Below, piece by piece: positions 9,104 to 18,163 of a DNA stretch of 64,000 nucleotides. The position numbers were made by a program, and so were the translations under genes. The stretch's first letter is position 1, and each line of letters opens with the position of its first letter. Under the pieces are notes generated by a model, which saw only the letters and a program-made list of their open reading frames with translations, was not told the DNA's origin and made no database searches. Source of the stretch: Firm-04 sp045596625 (GTDB lineage: Bacteria; Bacillota; Clostridia; Oscillospirales; Ruminococcaceae); assembly GCA_045596625.1 (NCBI GenBank), contig JAZOCU010000054.1, positions 186,001-250,000 on the forward strand, in the 5' to 3' direction.

Positions 9104-10405
9104 TCATCCGTTGGATAACGATAGCAGCTGCGCTATGCACAGCACCAGCAAAGCAAACTGTACCAAAGGCGCTCCGATCGCATAAAGCCATGCACCGACT
9201 TTGCTTTTCTCTGAACGGCGCTCCAAAGCATTTCTCAGCGGAAACAATAGCAATACACCCGCTGCCAGCACGATCCATTCCGTGCGAATGGCATAGATCA
9301 CATCACTGTCAAACCAAAAACCGTTGGTTCCCAGCAATGCTGCATAATAACCAACAGCTTCTTTCAGCGTTGCTGTGCCGATCACACCCAGACTCAGCAA
9401 AATAAATACACCGCTAAAGGCCCTGCGAATCACAACCGGCATCCTCTGCTGCCATTTGAATGCAGTCATCCGCTCTGTCAGCAGGATCAGCATCAGCATA
9501 CATACCCACAGCAGACCGTTCCAGCCGCAGCCGAAAAGCAGCCCGACAGCCAGTATCAGCAAACACAGCCGCAGCAGCATCTGCTCTGCAATCAGATCAC
9601 TGAAAAACACTCGCTTTGCCCATTGTATGATCGATATAACGCAAATTGTCCGACGTTCGGCATCCGCTGCAGCCGCATCGCAATAGGAATATCCAAACAG
9701 TTTCGCAATACCCTGTCCCATCTGCGCTGCACCGCCCAGACCATAAAATATGACCAGAAATATCACAGGCAAACCAAACCATGCGCCCAAAGCGGTCAAA
9801 GTATTCATTGCAGCCTTCTCAGACAGCATCTGCCACAGCGAAAACATCGGCAAGACAAGCAGCACCAGCTTAGCAAAGCCTGCAATCAAATCGGCGATCC
9901 CCTTGCCGAAAGAAACAAGACTGCATTGCGGATGCTGTATAATCGCTGTATAGTTCTGCCATGAAAGCACCGGCCCTGCCCAAAGCCTTGTCAGCGAAAG
10001 CTGATAGCAACAATAGGCAAGCAAGGACGGTAAAGGCAAATTGCCGCGATATCGCTGCAGCAAACATTCCGCTGCCTGCATCACACAAATCACCAGCGGG
10101 ATCGGCGGAAATTGCAGCAGCGCTTTTCCTGCCGCCAGAATACCGCATTGCAGCAGCAAACCGATCGCCAGCAAAATTCCATTGCGCTTTTTGGGTGATG
10201 CATGATTCCCCATCAGCCGCAATGTCAGCCAACTGCCGGCAACCGAACCTACGATCATTGTCAGCAAAAACAGTCCTTGCAGCGCACAATAAACAAGTCC
10301 TGCGCTGCTTAGCAACAACAAACGATATTTTCCTTTGCAGACGGCTGCAAGCAGCAGCACGATCGGCAGAAAATACAGCAAAAACACAAGCGATGGCAGC
10401 TGCAT
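9104..10405 (-). CDS. MBOAT-like multipass membrane protein lacking catalytic histidine
   Basis: 433 residues with about eleven hydrophobic segments. The layout follows AlgI/DltB-type MBOAT O-acyltransferases: FLLYFLPIVLLL at the start, a TRLWAGPVLSWQNY stretch matching the family's AGP region, YGLGGAAQMGQGIAKLFGY matching the 'YSDMAIGLGRMFGF' region, and GLLFGCGWN at 288-296 where active members carry GLWHG. The catalytic histidine position appears to be phenylalanine 291, and the RRWHxSL region reads QWAKRVFFSDL. It is probably a pseudoenzyme or a divergent transporter-like relative. AAAGGAGGGC sets the ATG. Confidence 0.6.
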   Translation of the reverse strand: MQLPSLVFLLYFLPIVLLLAAVCKGKYRLLLLSSAGLVYCALQGLFLLTMIVGSVAGSWLTLRLMGNHASPKKRNGILLAIGLLLQCGILAAGKALLQFPPIPLVICVMQAAECLLQRYRGNLPLPSLLAYCCYQLSLTRLWAGPVLSWQNYTAIIQHPQCSLVSFGKGIADLIAGFAKLVLLVLPMFSLWQMLSEKAAMNTLTALGAWFGLPVIFLVIFYGLGGAAQMGQGIAKLFGYSYCDAAAADAERRTICVISIIQWAKRVFFSDLIAEQMLLRLCLLILAVGLLFGCGWNGLLWVCMLMLILLTERMTAFKWQQRMPVVIRRAFSGVFILLSLGVIGTATLKEAVGYYAALLGTNGFWFDSDVIYAIRTEWIVLAAGVLLLFPLRNALERRSEKSKVGAWLYAIGAPLVQFALLVLCIAQLLSLSNG

Positions 10406-10419
10406 TGCAAGCCCTCCTT

Positions 10420-11040
10420 TTATATGGATTCTTCCGGCACAAATAAAATGCCATCCAAAAATGCGGATAGCCCATCGGCATCAGTCATAGTACTCAGCAC
10501 CTCACACAAACCGCTGACCGATAATCTGGGCGGCAGCCGCAATGCACGAAGCAGTGTTCGTCGGCGTGTTGTGCAGTCCGATGTTCCCATCAGACCATGT
10601 TCATACAGCATAGCCGGTGTAATAGGCTTTGATACAGGAGCACTGTCATCGGATTCCTGTAATACGCCTGCACGTTCCAAGGCCATAAGCAATGTTTGGG
10701 TATCCATGCCTTCTACACCCAAGGTGCCCTCGGCAGAAGGTGCTGTTTTGCGCTTTTCTTTGCCATGAATACCGGGGATATATACATGATAGATCTTCCC
10801 CTTTGTAACAGCACCTTTGAGATAATTGCGAATCTGAAAGCCTGCGGCATCGGCATCGGTAAGAATAATAATACCAACAGTTTCGGCATAATGTCGGATC
10901 AATGCCAGCTGTTCGGGCTGCCGATAGATCTGAAAGCCATTGGTAACAAGGATCACTGCATCGACCAGAGCCGAAAGCCGGATCTTGTCATATTTTCCTT
11001 CAACCACAATAGCAGGTCTGAGCTTTCGTTTTTCTATCAA
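10420..11040 (-). CDS. rnmV: Ribonuclease M5 (TOPRIM), 5S rRNA maturation
   Basis: 206-residue protein expected to trim 5S rRNA precursor in the cytoplasm. The TOPRIM domain is at the N-terminus: Glu14 in VVEGKYDK and the DxD pair Asp62/Asp64 in LTDADAAG, both metal-binding. The C-terminal part corresponds to the DUF4093 region of RNase M5. It follows holA by 12 bases and precedes the MBOAT-like gene by 14. Length fits the family (about 180-210). Confidence 0.85.
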   Translation of the reverse strand: MIEKRKLRPAIVVEGKYDKIRLSALVDAVILVTNGFQIYRQPEQLALIRHYAETVGIIILTDADAAGFQIRNYLKGAVTKGKIYHVYIPGIHGKEKRKTAPSAEGTLGVEGMDTQTLLMALERAGVLQESDDSAPVSKPITPAMLYEHGLMGTSDCTTRRRTLLRALRLPPRLSVSGLCEVLSTMTDADGLSAFLDGILFVPEESI

Positions 11041-11052
11041 TCCAATGCCTCC

Positions 11053-12123
11053 TCACTCTCCGCTGCGAGACAGCCGAAGCATTTGTACGATCGCCTGCTC
11101 CAGCAGTAATTTGGGAGCTGTGTGGCTGGATTTGCAGGCACGATCCGTCTCACGCAGGATCCGCACACAGGCACGCAGCTGCGGTAATGTCATGGATTTG
11201 CAGTCTCGCATAGCATTACGCACCGCGAACTCACGATTCTTTGGATATCCAAAATCCGCAGCGATTTCTCCTTGCTGCTTTGCCGCACTCTGTCCGATCT
11301 TTGCCCGATACAAATCAGTAAAAGTACCGCTGATAATGGCAAGCAGTGAAAGAATCGTTTTAGAATCCTCACTTTTGGCAGTCAAGGCATTCAAAAGCAA
11401 GAAGGCTGTATTTCCATCGCCGCTTGTAACGGCACGAGCCAGCCGAAACGCATCTGCATCCGGCTGAACCGCAGTCAGCGCTTCCAGCATCTCCGCAGTA
11501 ATGATACCGCCGTCGGCACAGGCCATCAGCTTATCCAGCTCTGTGTGGATCAATGTAGAATCACACAAGCACCGATTGGCAAGCATCTCCGCTTCTTTGC
11601 GCTCAATTTGACAGCCATGACGCTTCGCACGCTCCTGGATCTGCTTGCCAAGCTGAATGGCATTTTTCTTTTCGCAGATGCAAAGGATCCCGTTTTTTTC
11701 AAAAAACGCAGCGATCTTTTTATGCTTTGGTAAAAAAACAGGCTCTCCACGCTTGACCTCATAGGGAATCAGGGCACTGAGTACCACTAATACCACCACG
11801 CGGGAAGGCAGCTCTTTGAGCAAAGTCAGAAGCTGCTCTGTCTGCGATGGTGCCATCGTATCGGGATCCAGATCTTTGATCAGGATCACATTGTAGGGCT
11901 GAAACATAGAGCAAAACATACAGGCCTCGGCAAGACGGTCAAAATCAAGCTCCTGCCCATCAAAAACCGTATAGGAAAGCGCATCGCCATCGGTCAGCTT
12001 TTTTAAGATCCTTTTTTGCAGCTGCATTACTGCAACGCCATCCTCGCCGCAAAGATAACAACAGCTCGGTGGATCTTCCGTACTCATTTCACGAAGCGTA
12101 TCTATTGCATTCAGTTTCGGCAT
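11053..12123 (-). CDS. holA: DNA polymerase III delta subunit
   Basis: 356-residue clamp-loader subunit that opens the beta clamp during replication. It has the HolA layout: N-terminal AAA-like region with YLCGEDGVAVMQL, the NVILIKDLD strand, then a helical C-terminal domain with FTDLYRAK and LLLEQAIVQMLRL. The start at 12123 is an ATG with AGGAG ten bases upstream; the open frame runs eight codons further to a TTG. The gene starts 20 bases after the comEC stop, the comEC-holA order seen in many Firmicutes. Confidence 0.85.
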   Translation of the reverse strand: MPKLNAIDTLREMSTEDPPSCCYLCGEDGVAVMQLQKRILKKLTDGDALSYTVFDGQELDFDRLAEACMFCSMFQPYNVILIKDLDPDTMAPSQTEQLLTLLKELPSRVVVLVVLSALIPYEVKRGEPVFLPKHKKIAAFFEKNGILCICEKKNAIQLGKQIQERAKRHGCQIERKEAEMLANRCLCDSTLIHTELDKLMACADGGIITAEMLEALTAVQPDADAFRLARAVTSGDGNTAFLLLNALTAKSEDSKTILSLLAIISGTFTDLYRAKIGQSAAKQQGEIAADFGYPKNREFAVRNAMRDCKSMTLPQLRACVRILRETDRACKSSHTAPKLLLEQAIVQMLRLSRSGE

Positions 12124-12143
12124 GTTGGATTTGCTCCTTTCAT

Positions 12144-14309
12144 TCAAGATAATTCCGTTGCAGAATACATTCCGGTTTCAGAAAAGCAGAATAAAGTATT
12201 TCTGCCAAAAGCAGCCTCTGCCCGATCATTGGTCGCAACAAACAGCGAACAAGTATCCGAAGCAGTGGGAATTCCATCATAGCGCACGATCATTGTATAT
12301 GTCTCATCCTCAGCCGCCAAAGCATCAACAGGCAGACAAAGTATGCGGATCTGCTGCCAAGAAAGCTCCAGTGCTTCCGGCTTCGCCATTAGCATAGCAT
12401 CTCCCACCTGCAAGACAGTACGGCCATCTGTCGGGATCACAGGAATTTGTTCGCAGATAGCGGTGTTTTCCCGCCACCCGTTCGGTTCCATCAGCACGAC
12501 CGTATCCACCGTCACACCTGCAAGCTCTGTCTGATATGCCGCAGCTGCCTGTATCGAGGAAAGCAGCAGCGTATCAAGATGCCGAATTCCGGTTTTAGCC
12601 AGATAAGTCTGCATATACGCAGCATTTTTTGCATCTCCGCTGAAATCAACAGCACAGACTGCGCCATCGGATGTGCAAACCATCGCCATTCCATCAGAGC
12701 ATCCCAGCACAGCAACGCGAAACTGTCGCGATTCCACTGCCTGCTGATATCCGATCTGCAGAGCAAGCATAACCGCTGCAGCCAGAATCGAAGCGGCAAT
12801 CTGACGTTTTTCTTTGGTTGCTGCTGCGATCAGAAATACAAACAATACGCCGCACACCAATACCGTTTTTGTTGCCAAAGAACCTGTTGCCAGATGAGAA
12901 AAAGGCAATGCGGCGATCCGGGATGCCGCTGCTGTGATCAAACGGCACATAAGATCTGCCAAAGGGAGCAAAAATGCCGTCAGACCGCCGGTGCATACCA
13001 ACAGCAGACCGATCATCAGCACTGCCGTGCAGAAAGGAATCAGCAGCAGATTCGCCAGCGGCGAAAGTAAAGAGGACTCTCCGCATAATAATACCGATGC
13101 CGGAAATACCGAAACCGATACCCAGCAAAGCAGCAGTAAATGCTGAAAAAATGCACCGAGCCGTGGGTGCTTCTGCGTTTTCAGCTCCAAAGCCATCGCG
13201 GGTGCCAGTATGGTAATGCCAAACACACCCGAAACCGAAAGCCAAAAGGAAACGGAGCCAATAACATACGGTGTCAGGATCGTGCAGCAAAGCATGGCAA
13301 TGCATAATGCACGAACCGGATCCCGATACCTTCCCACGAGAGGCGCAAACTGCGCCAGCAAAAGCATACAGGCCGCACGCCATACCGATGTCGCAGAATC
13401 TACCATAACGGAAAACAGTAAAACCGCAGCGACGGTTCCGAAAAAGATCCATCGTGCGGAACAACGCAGCCGGCGCAGCACCCATCCCAGCAGAGAACAG
13501 AAAAACACCAGATGCAGCCCCGATACCGCTGTAATATGCCCGATGCCGGTATGATACAAGGCAGAAGAAGCTTCCCCCGAAAGTTCATTTTTGTCTCCGA
13601 ACAGCATGGCAAGCAGCAATGCTGCCGACTCCTCCGGCATATTACGACGGATCATTTCTGTACACTGTGCACGATAGGATCGCAGTACCCTCTTAAGTCC
13701 ATAGCGGGAGGTGTTCGTCACTGCCTGTACCGAACCGTCATATATTGCAAGATAGATGCCTTGCCCTGCAGCATATGAGGCAGTCGAATACCGATAATCC
13801 GATGCGATCACAGAGATGGAAGCATCCAGCACCACCCGATCACCGATTTCCAGCGCATCACAAATACCTTCGGCAGTGCCATACCAATAAACAGTTGCGG
13901 GCAATCCCGCAAGCTCGGTATGCAATGTATAACGTGCTCTGTCACCCTCATAGCTGCGTTGATCGGTCACAATACCGCTGCAGATCTGCTGTGTGCCATC
14001 CAGTTTCAGCAAGGGCTTGACATACAATGCCGTATATCCAATCCATACGGCACAAGCCAACAGATATCCCGCCGCACAGCAAATCAAGCGTTTTCGTGAA
14101 AATCCGCATATTCCGCCAAGGACCCCCAGTCCCAAAAGTAATATTCCTGCCAGCAGCCAGATGCCCATAATCGCATCGGATAACAGCTTTGCCAATAATA
14201 ATCCGACGATCCATGCCACAAGCAGACATTCTGTTGTGCGAATATCACGCAGATTCAGCAAAGGCGCAGCAGATTCCGCTGCGCCTTTATGTTTCTTTGC
14301 GTACGGCAA
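12144..14309 (-). CDS. comEC: ComEC/Rec2 DNA-uptake channel protein
   Basis: 721-residue polytopic membrane protein that carries single-stranded DNA across the membrane during transformation. N-terminal helices are followed by the OB-like DUF4131 domain (about 90-200), then the Competence domain with HITAVSGLHLVFF, characteristic of ComEC, and many helices to about 520. The C-terminal domain resembles the usual beta-lactamase-like domain, but where HxHxDH is expected (about 581-593) the sequence reads LLLSSIQAAAAYQ. The start is a TTG directly after the HIT-protein stop, implying translational coupling; no upstream ATG fits. Confidence 0.85.
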   Translation of the reverse strand: MPYAKKHKGAAESAAPLLNLRDIRTTECLLVAWIVGLLLAKLLSDAIMGIWLLAGILLLGLGVLGGICGFSRKRLICCAAGYLLACAVWIGYTALYVKPLLKLDGTQQICSGIVTDQRSYEGDRARYTLHTELAGLPATVYWYGTAEGICDALEIGDRVVLDASISVIASDYRYSTASYAAGQGIYLAIYDGSVQAVTNTSRYGLKRVLRSYRAQCTEMIRRNMPEESAALLLAMLFGDKNELSGEASSALYHTGIGHITAVSGLHLVFFCSLLGWVLRRLRCSARWIFFGTVAAVLLFSVMVDSATSVWRAACMLLLAQFAPLVGRYRDPVRALCIAMLCCTILTPYVIGSVSFWLSVSGVFGITILAPAMALELKTQKHPRLGAFFQHLLLLCWVSVSVFPASVLLCGESSLLSPLANLLLIPFCTAVLMIGLLLVCTGGLTAFLLPLADLMCRLITAAASRIAALPFSHLATGSLATKTVLVCGVLFVFLIAAATKEKRQIAASILAAAVMLALQIGYQQAVESRQFRVAVLGCSDGMAMVCTSDGAVCAVDFSGDAKNAAYMQTYLAKTGIRHLDTLLLSSIQAAAAYQTELAGVTVDTVVLMEPNGWRENTAICEQIPVIPTDGRTVLQVGDAMLMAKPEALELSWQQIRILCLPVDALAAEDETYTMIVRYDGIPTASDTCSLFVATNDRAEAAFGRNTLFCFSETGMYSATELS

Positions 14310-14657
14310 TTATACACCGCTCTCTGATGACCAGCCCATTTTGACACCTGCCAGCAGATGAAAATGGAGGTGCGGTACTGTCTGACCGGCATCCTCACCG
14401 CAGTTGGTGATCACACGATATCCCGAAGCAAGACCTTCCTGCGCAGCAACCTTGGCAATTGCCGTAAAGATCTTACCCACAATCTCGGCATTTTGCTCAT
14501 TCACTGCAGATGCACCGGAAATATGCTTTTTGGGAATAAAGAGATAATGCACCGGCGCAATCGGACTGATATCCTTGAATGCATAGACAAATTCGTCCTC
14601 ATACACCTTCGCACTCGGAATTTCTCCTGCAGCAATCTTACAAAACAGACAATCCAT
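14310..14657 (-). CDS. HIT-family nucleotide hydrolase/transferase
   Basis: 115-residue HinT-type protein that hydrolyses AMP-linked conjugates as a soluble dimer. The signature HLHFHLL places histidines at 96, 98 and 100, and the N-terminal CLFC pair is the usual zinc-binding start of this group. The ATG at 14657 was preferred because AAAGGCGG lies upstream and MDCLFCKI is the family's normal N-terminus; the upstream extension has no function. Its stop abuts the comEC start. Confidence 0.9.
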   Translation of the reverse strand: MDCLFCKIAAGEIPSAKVYEDEFVYAFKDISPIAPVHYLFIPKKHISGASAVNEQNAEIVGKIFTAIAKVAAQEGLASGYRVITNCGEDAGQTVPHLHFHLLAGVKMGWSSESGV

Positions 14658-14684
14658 AAAAGTCAACCGCCTTTCTATTATCAT

Positions 14685-15143
14685 TCAAATGATCGTTTTT
14701 CGAGGAAACAGCTTGCGGAACAATACTTCCCGCTGTTCATCCAAATAACCGCGGGCACGGCAGAATGCAGCTGCATCGCCGCTTCCCTCGCAGCAATCCA
14801 TACGAATCCCCTCAGCGCCCGATTCGGCGGCCCAGTGCTCTGCCCGCTTCAGCAGAGCTGTACCAATGCCGATCCTGCGATAGGAGGCTGCCACCGCCAA
14901 TGCCATCACAGCCTTCTGAGGCTGAAGCAGCAGCACAGAATCGTGATCGCAGATATGCAAAAATCCAACCACGACATCATCCACCGCCGCTACATATATC
15001 TGATGACGGGTGCTCATGCAAAGTCTTGTCAGCGCTTTGGCTGTATCGGAGGCGGAAACAGGCTGCTTCAGTTCCTCACGAATCAATTTGGATATCGCCT
15101 TGGCATCATCCTGCGGATGTGCCTTGCGAATGGTCACTCGCAT
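14685..15143 (-). CDS. GNAT-family N-acetyltransferase
   Basis: 152-residue acetyl-CoA-dependent acyltransferase. The acetyl-CoA loop reads YRRIGIGTALL near 97-107, preceded by the beta4 strand VMALAVAASY, and the C-terminal FCRARGYL is the usual end of the fold. The ATG at 15143 follows GGAGGTG by eight bases, whereas the upstream in-frame ATG has no such site. It lies between alaS and the HIT gene on the same strand. The acceptor substrate is unknown. Confidence 0.85.
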   Translation of the reverse strand: MRVTIRKAHPQDDAKAISKLIREELKQPVSASDTAKALTRLCMSTRHQIYVAAVDDVVVGFLHICDHDSVLLLQPQKAVMALAVAASYRRIGIGTALLKRAEHWAAESGAEGIRMDCCEGSGDAAAFCRARGYLDEQREVLFRKLFPRKTII

Positions 15144-15198
15144 CTGTGTTCCACCTCCCTGCATACAATATTACAAAGACACAACGACGATCTCAGTG

Positions 15199-17835
15199 TT
15201 AACCCTTGATAAATTCGCCTGCGATCTCCTCCAGCATACCCAGAGCCTCATCGACCATATAGGTCTTGCCGATACCGCCCATAGCAGAATCGGGACGTCC
15301 GCCGCCCTTGCCGCCGGTAATCGCAGCAATACGCTGAATGATCTTGCCGGCATGAGCGCCCTTTTCTACGGCACTCTTGGAGCAGATGCAATAGAAATTG
15401 CCGGATTCCCCATTCACACCTGCAAGCAGTGCAACCACGTTCGGCTCGCGATCACGGATCTGATCGCCCAATGTACGCAATGCATCCGGTTTGACATCGG
15501 AAAGCATTGCCGAAAGCAGCTTGATCCCGCCGATCTCCTTGGCATTGCTGAACAGATCGGACAGCTGACCGCCTGCAAGCTTTTGGTTCAAGCGCTCGAT
15601 CTCCTTTGCCTGCTCACGCAGTTCATTGGAAACTGCGGTGCATTTTTCAGGCAACTCAGTGATGTTGGAAAGCTTCAGTGCCTTGGCTGCCTGCACAAGA
15701 TTCTGTTCGGCATCCTCCAACAGCTTGAGCACATTGGCACCGGTAGCAAGCTCAATACGGCGCACACCGGCTGCCACAGAGCTTTCGGAAACGATCTTGC
15801 ACAGACCCAGCTGTGCAGTATTGCTGACATGCGTACCACCGCAGAATTCAGTAGATGCCGTACCTGCTTTGACAACACGCACCACATCACCGTATTTTTC
15901 TCCGAACAATGCCATTGCGCCGATCTTCTTGGCTTCTTCGATCGGCATTTCCTCCATAGAAACCGATTCAGCGGCAAAGACCATCTGATTGAGCATTGTC
16001 TCTACGCGTCTGAGTTCCTCGGCAGTCATTGCAGAAAAATGAGAGAAGTCAAAGCGACAGCGATCCTCATTGACCAGCTGACCTGCCTGATGTACATGGT
16101 CACCCAATACAGTACGCAGTGCAGATTGCAGCAGATGTGCTGCGGTATGATTTCTCATAATGGATTGACGGCGCACTGCATCAACACAAGCAGAAACCGT
16201 ATCACCCACAGAAAGTGTACCGTTTTCCAGCGTTCCCATATGAACAATATGACCATCGCCAATCTTGCGGGTATCCGCAACAGCAAACAAGCCGCTGCCG
16301 TTCAGTTCACCCGTATCGCCCACCTGGCCGCCGCTTTCGGCATAGAAAGAGGTACAATCCAAAACAACAGCAGCATCGGTGCCGGCAGAAATCTCAGAAA
16401 CAGCAGCGCCATCGGCAAGAATCGCAAGCACCTTCGCCTCACAGCTCAGCTGGGTATAGCCGCAGAATGCAGTAGCAGGGACATCCTTCGGCACAGTGAG
16501 ATCGCCGCCCCAAGAGGTCTTTACTTTGGAAGCGCGATCCGCACGAGCACGCAGCTTCTGCTCTTCCATGCAGGCACGGAAGCCTTCCTCATCCACAGTC
16601 ATGCCCTGTTCAGCAGCAATCTCGATGGTCAGATCAATGGGGAAGCCATAGGTATCGCTCAAAGCAAAGGCATCTTTGCCGGAAAGCACAGTCTGGCCTG
16701 CTTTTTTGCTGGATGCAATCGTAGCATTCAGCAGCTCGGTGCCGCGATCCACAGTACGGGCAAAGCTTTCTTCTTCATGACGGATGATCTTAGTGATCAG
16801 CTCCTGCTTTTCCTTCAGCTCGGGATATGCAGTTATATTCTCACCGATCACAGTTTCTGCCACCTGATAAAGGAACGGTTCGTTGATGCCCAGCAATCTG
16901 CCATGACGAGCCGCACGGCGCAGCAGTCGTTTGAGCACATAGCCTCTGCCTTCATTGGCGGGTGTTACGCCATCGCCCACCATGAATACCGTAGAACGGA
17001 TATGGTCCGTGATCACACGCAGAGAGATATCTGTTTTTTCGTTGTTATGATAGGTCACACCGGCGATTTTGCAGATGTGCTGCATAATATTCTGAATGGT
17101 ATCTACTTCGAAAAGATTATCTACGCCCTGCATTACACAAGCCAGACGCTCCAAGCCCATACCGGTATCGATGTTCTTGCTCTTCATTTCGGTATAATTG
17201 CCCTTGCCATCGCTGTCGAACTGAGAGAACACCAGATTCCAGATTTCAATGATACGATCAATATCACTTGCCTGCTCAAAGCTTTCAAAAGGACCATAGC
17301 TTTCACCGCGGTCAAAGTGGATCTCGGAGCAAGGACCGCAGGGACCGGAGCCGTGCTCCCAGAAATTATCTGCCTTGCCCAAACGAATGATTCTGTCTCT
17401 GGGCACACCAATCTCATTTGCCCAGATCTCCTCAGCCTCATCGTCACTTTCAAACACCGTGATCCAGAGCTTTTCCGCGGGGATCTCCAGTACGCCGGTC
17501 AGAAACTCCCAAGCCCAGGCGATCGCCTCTTTTTTGAAGTATTCGCCAAAGGAGAAGTTGCCCAGCATCTCGAAATAAGTACCGTGGCGAGCCGTTTTTC
17601 CTACACGTTCAATATCGGGAGTGCGAATGCACTTCTGACAGGTTGTGACGCGCACATTGGGAGGAACGACCTGCCCGAGAAAATATTTCTTCAGCGGTGC
17701 CATACCCGAATTGATCAGCAGCAGACTGTTATCCCCTTTCGGGATCAACGATGCACTTTCCATTCTGGTATGCTGTTTGCTTTCAAAAAATGCGAGATAT
17801 TTCTCACGCAGTGTATTTAAGCCTTGCCATTCCAT
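15199..17835 (-). CDS. alaS: Alanyl-tRNA synthetase
   Basis: 878-residue class II synthetase that charges tRNA-Ala. The catalytic domain starts MEWQGLNTLREKYLAFF and includes GDNSLLLINSGM and GFPIDLT; the editing domain has HTAAHLLQSALR and CGGTHVSNT zinc-binding motifs; the C-Ala domain ends GGGRPDSAMGGI. Length is normal. A consensus promoter lies about 65 bases upstream and I see no T-box leader, unusual enough among Firmicute synthetases to note. Large open frames on the opposite strand are shadows. Confidence 0.97.
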   Translation of the reverse strand: MEWQGLNTLREKYLAFFESKQHTRMESASLIPKGDNSLLLINSGMAPLKKYFLGQVVPPNVRVTTCQKCIRTPDIERVGKTARHGTYFEMLGNFSFGEYFKKEAIAWAWEFLTGVLEIPAEKLWITVFESDDEAEEIWANEIGVPRDRIIRLGKADNFWEHGSGPCGPCSEIHFDRGESYGPFESFEQASDIDRIIEIWNLVFSQFDSDGKGNYTEMKSKNIDTGMGLERLACVMQGVDNLFEVDTIQNIMQHICKIAGVTYHNNEKTDISLRVITDHIRSTVFMVGDGVTPANEGRGYVLKRLLRRAARHGRLLGINEPFLYQVAETVIGENITAYPELKEKQELITKIIRHEEESFARTVDRGTELLNATIASSKKAGQTVLSGKDAFALSDTYGFPIDLTIEIAAEQGMTVDEEGFRACMEEQKLRARADRASKVKTSWGGDLTVPKDVPATAFCGYTQLSCEAKVLAILADGAAVSEISAGTDAAVVLDCTSFYAESGGQVGDTGELNGSGLFAVADTRKIGDGHIVHMGTLENGTLSVGDTVSACVDAVRRQSIMRNHTAAHLLQSALRTVLGDHVHQAGQLVNEDRCRFDFSHFSAMTAEELRRVETMLNQMVFAAESVSMEEMPIEEAKKIGAMALFGEKYGDVVRVVKAGTASTEFCGGTHVSNTAQLGLCKIVSESSVAAGVRRIELATGANVLKLLEDAEQNLVQAAKALKLSNITELPEKCTAVSNELREQAKEIERLNQKLAGGQLSDLFSNAKEIGGIKLLSAMLSDVKPDALRTLGDQIRDREPNVVALLAGVNGESGNFYCICSKSAVEKGAHAGKIIQRIAAITGGKGGGRPDSAMGGIGKTYMVDEALGMLEEIAGEFIKG

Positions 17836-17901
17836 AATATTCTGTATTCCTTTCCATATTGCGATTGATTACGGGCACAATGACCCAATCATACAGAATA
17901 T

Positions 17902-17930
17902 AGTATACATCCAAACGCCGTTTTTGTCAA
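17902..17930 (-). promoter_or_regulatory. Consensus sigma-A promoter of alaS
   Basis: Minus strand TTGACA (17925-17930), 17-bp spacer, TATACT (17902-17907). The implied leader is about 60 nt, too short for a T-box. The rest of the 17836-18163 gap holds only this and the opposing promoter. Confidence 0.9.
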
Positions 17931-18079
17931 CCGTTTTCCATTGATTTGTGCCTGCAGGCATCGCCTGTCCAATATGGATTCAGCGGCAGCATTCCTGATC
18001 CATCCAAAAGCCATTCCGCCTTCTTTCTTAAAGCCGTTCTGCGGATACGGAAAAATTTCAAAAAAATCCCATGAAACTA

Positions 18080-18108
18080 TCGCTTTTTTTACAATTCTAT
18101 GGTATAAT
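18080..18108 (+). promoter_or_regulatory. Probable promoter of the yfmF operon
   Basis: A perfect TATAAT lies at 18103-18108 about 55 bases before the yfmF start. The -35 hexamer at the standard distance (18080-18085) is poor, so the promoter may be weak or activator-dependent. Confidence 0.5.
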
Positions 18109-18163
18109 AATAAAATAGCGCTTTTGCGCTCCGATGAAATAACCCAAAAAGGAGGAATCCTCT

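Noticed and set aside
15010..17820. A 936-codon open frame on the plus strand
   Set aside because: It lies entirely opposite alaS and its translation has the Cys/His/Ile-rich look of an antisense shadow, with no ribosome binding site.
17836..17940. Possible T-box leader before alaS
   Set aside because: The promoter leaves only about 60 nt of leader and no T-box sequence or specifier stem is seen.
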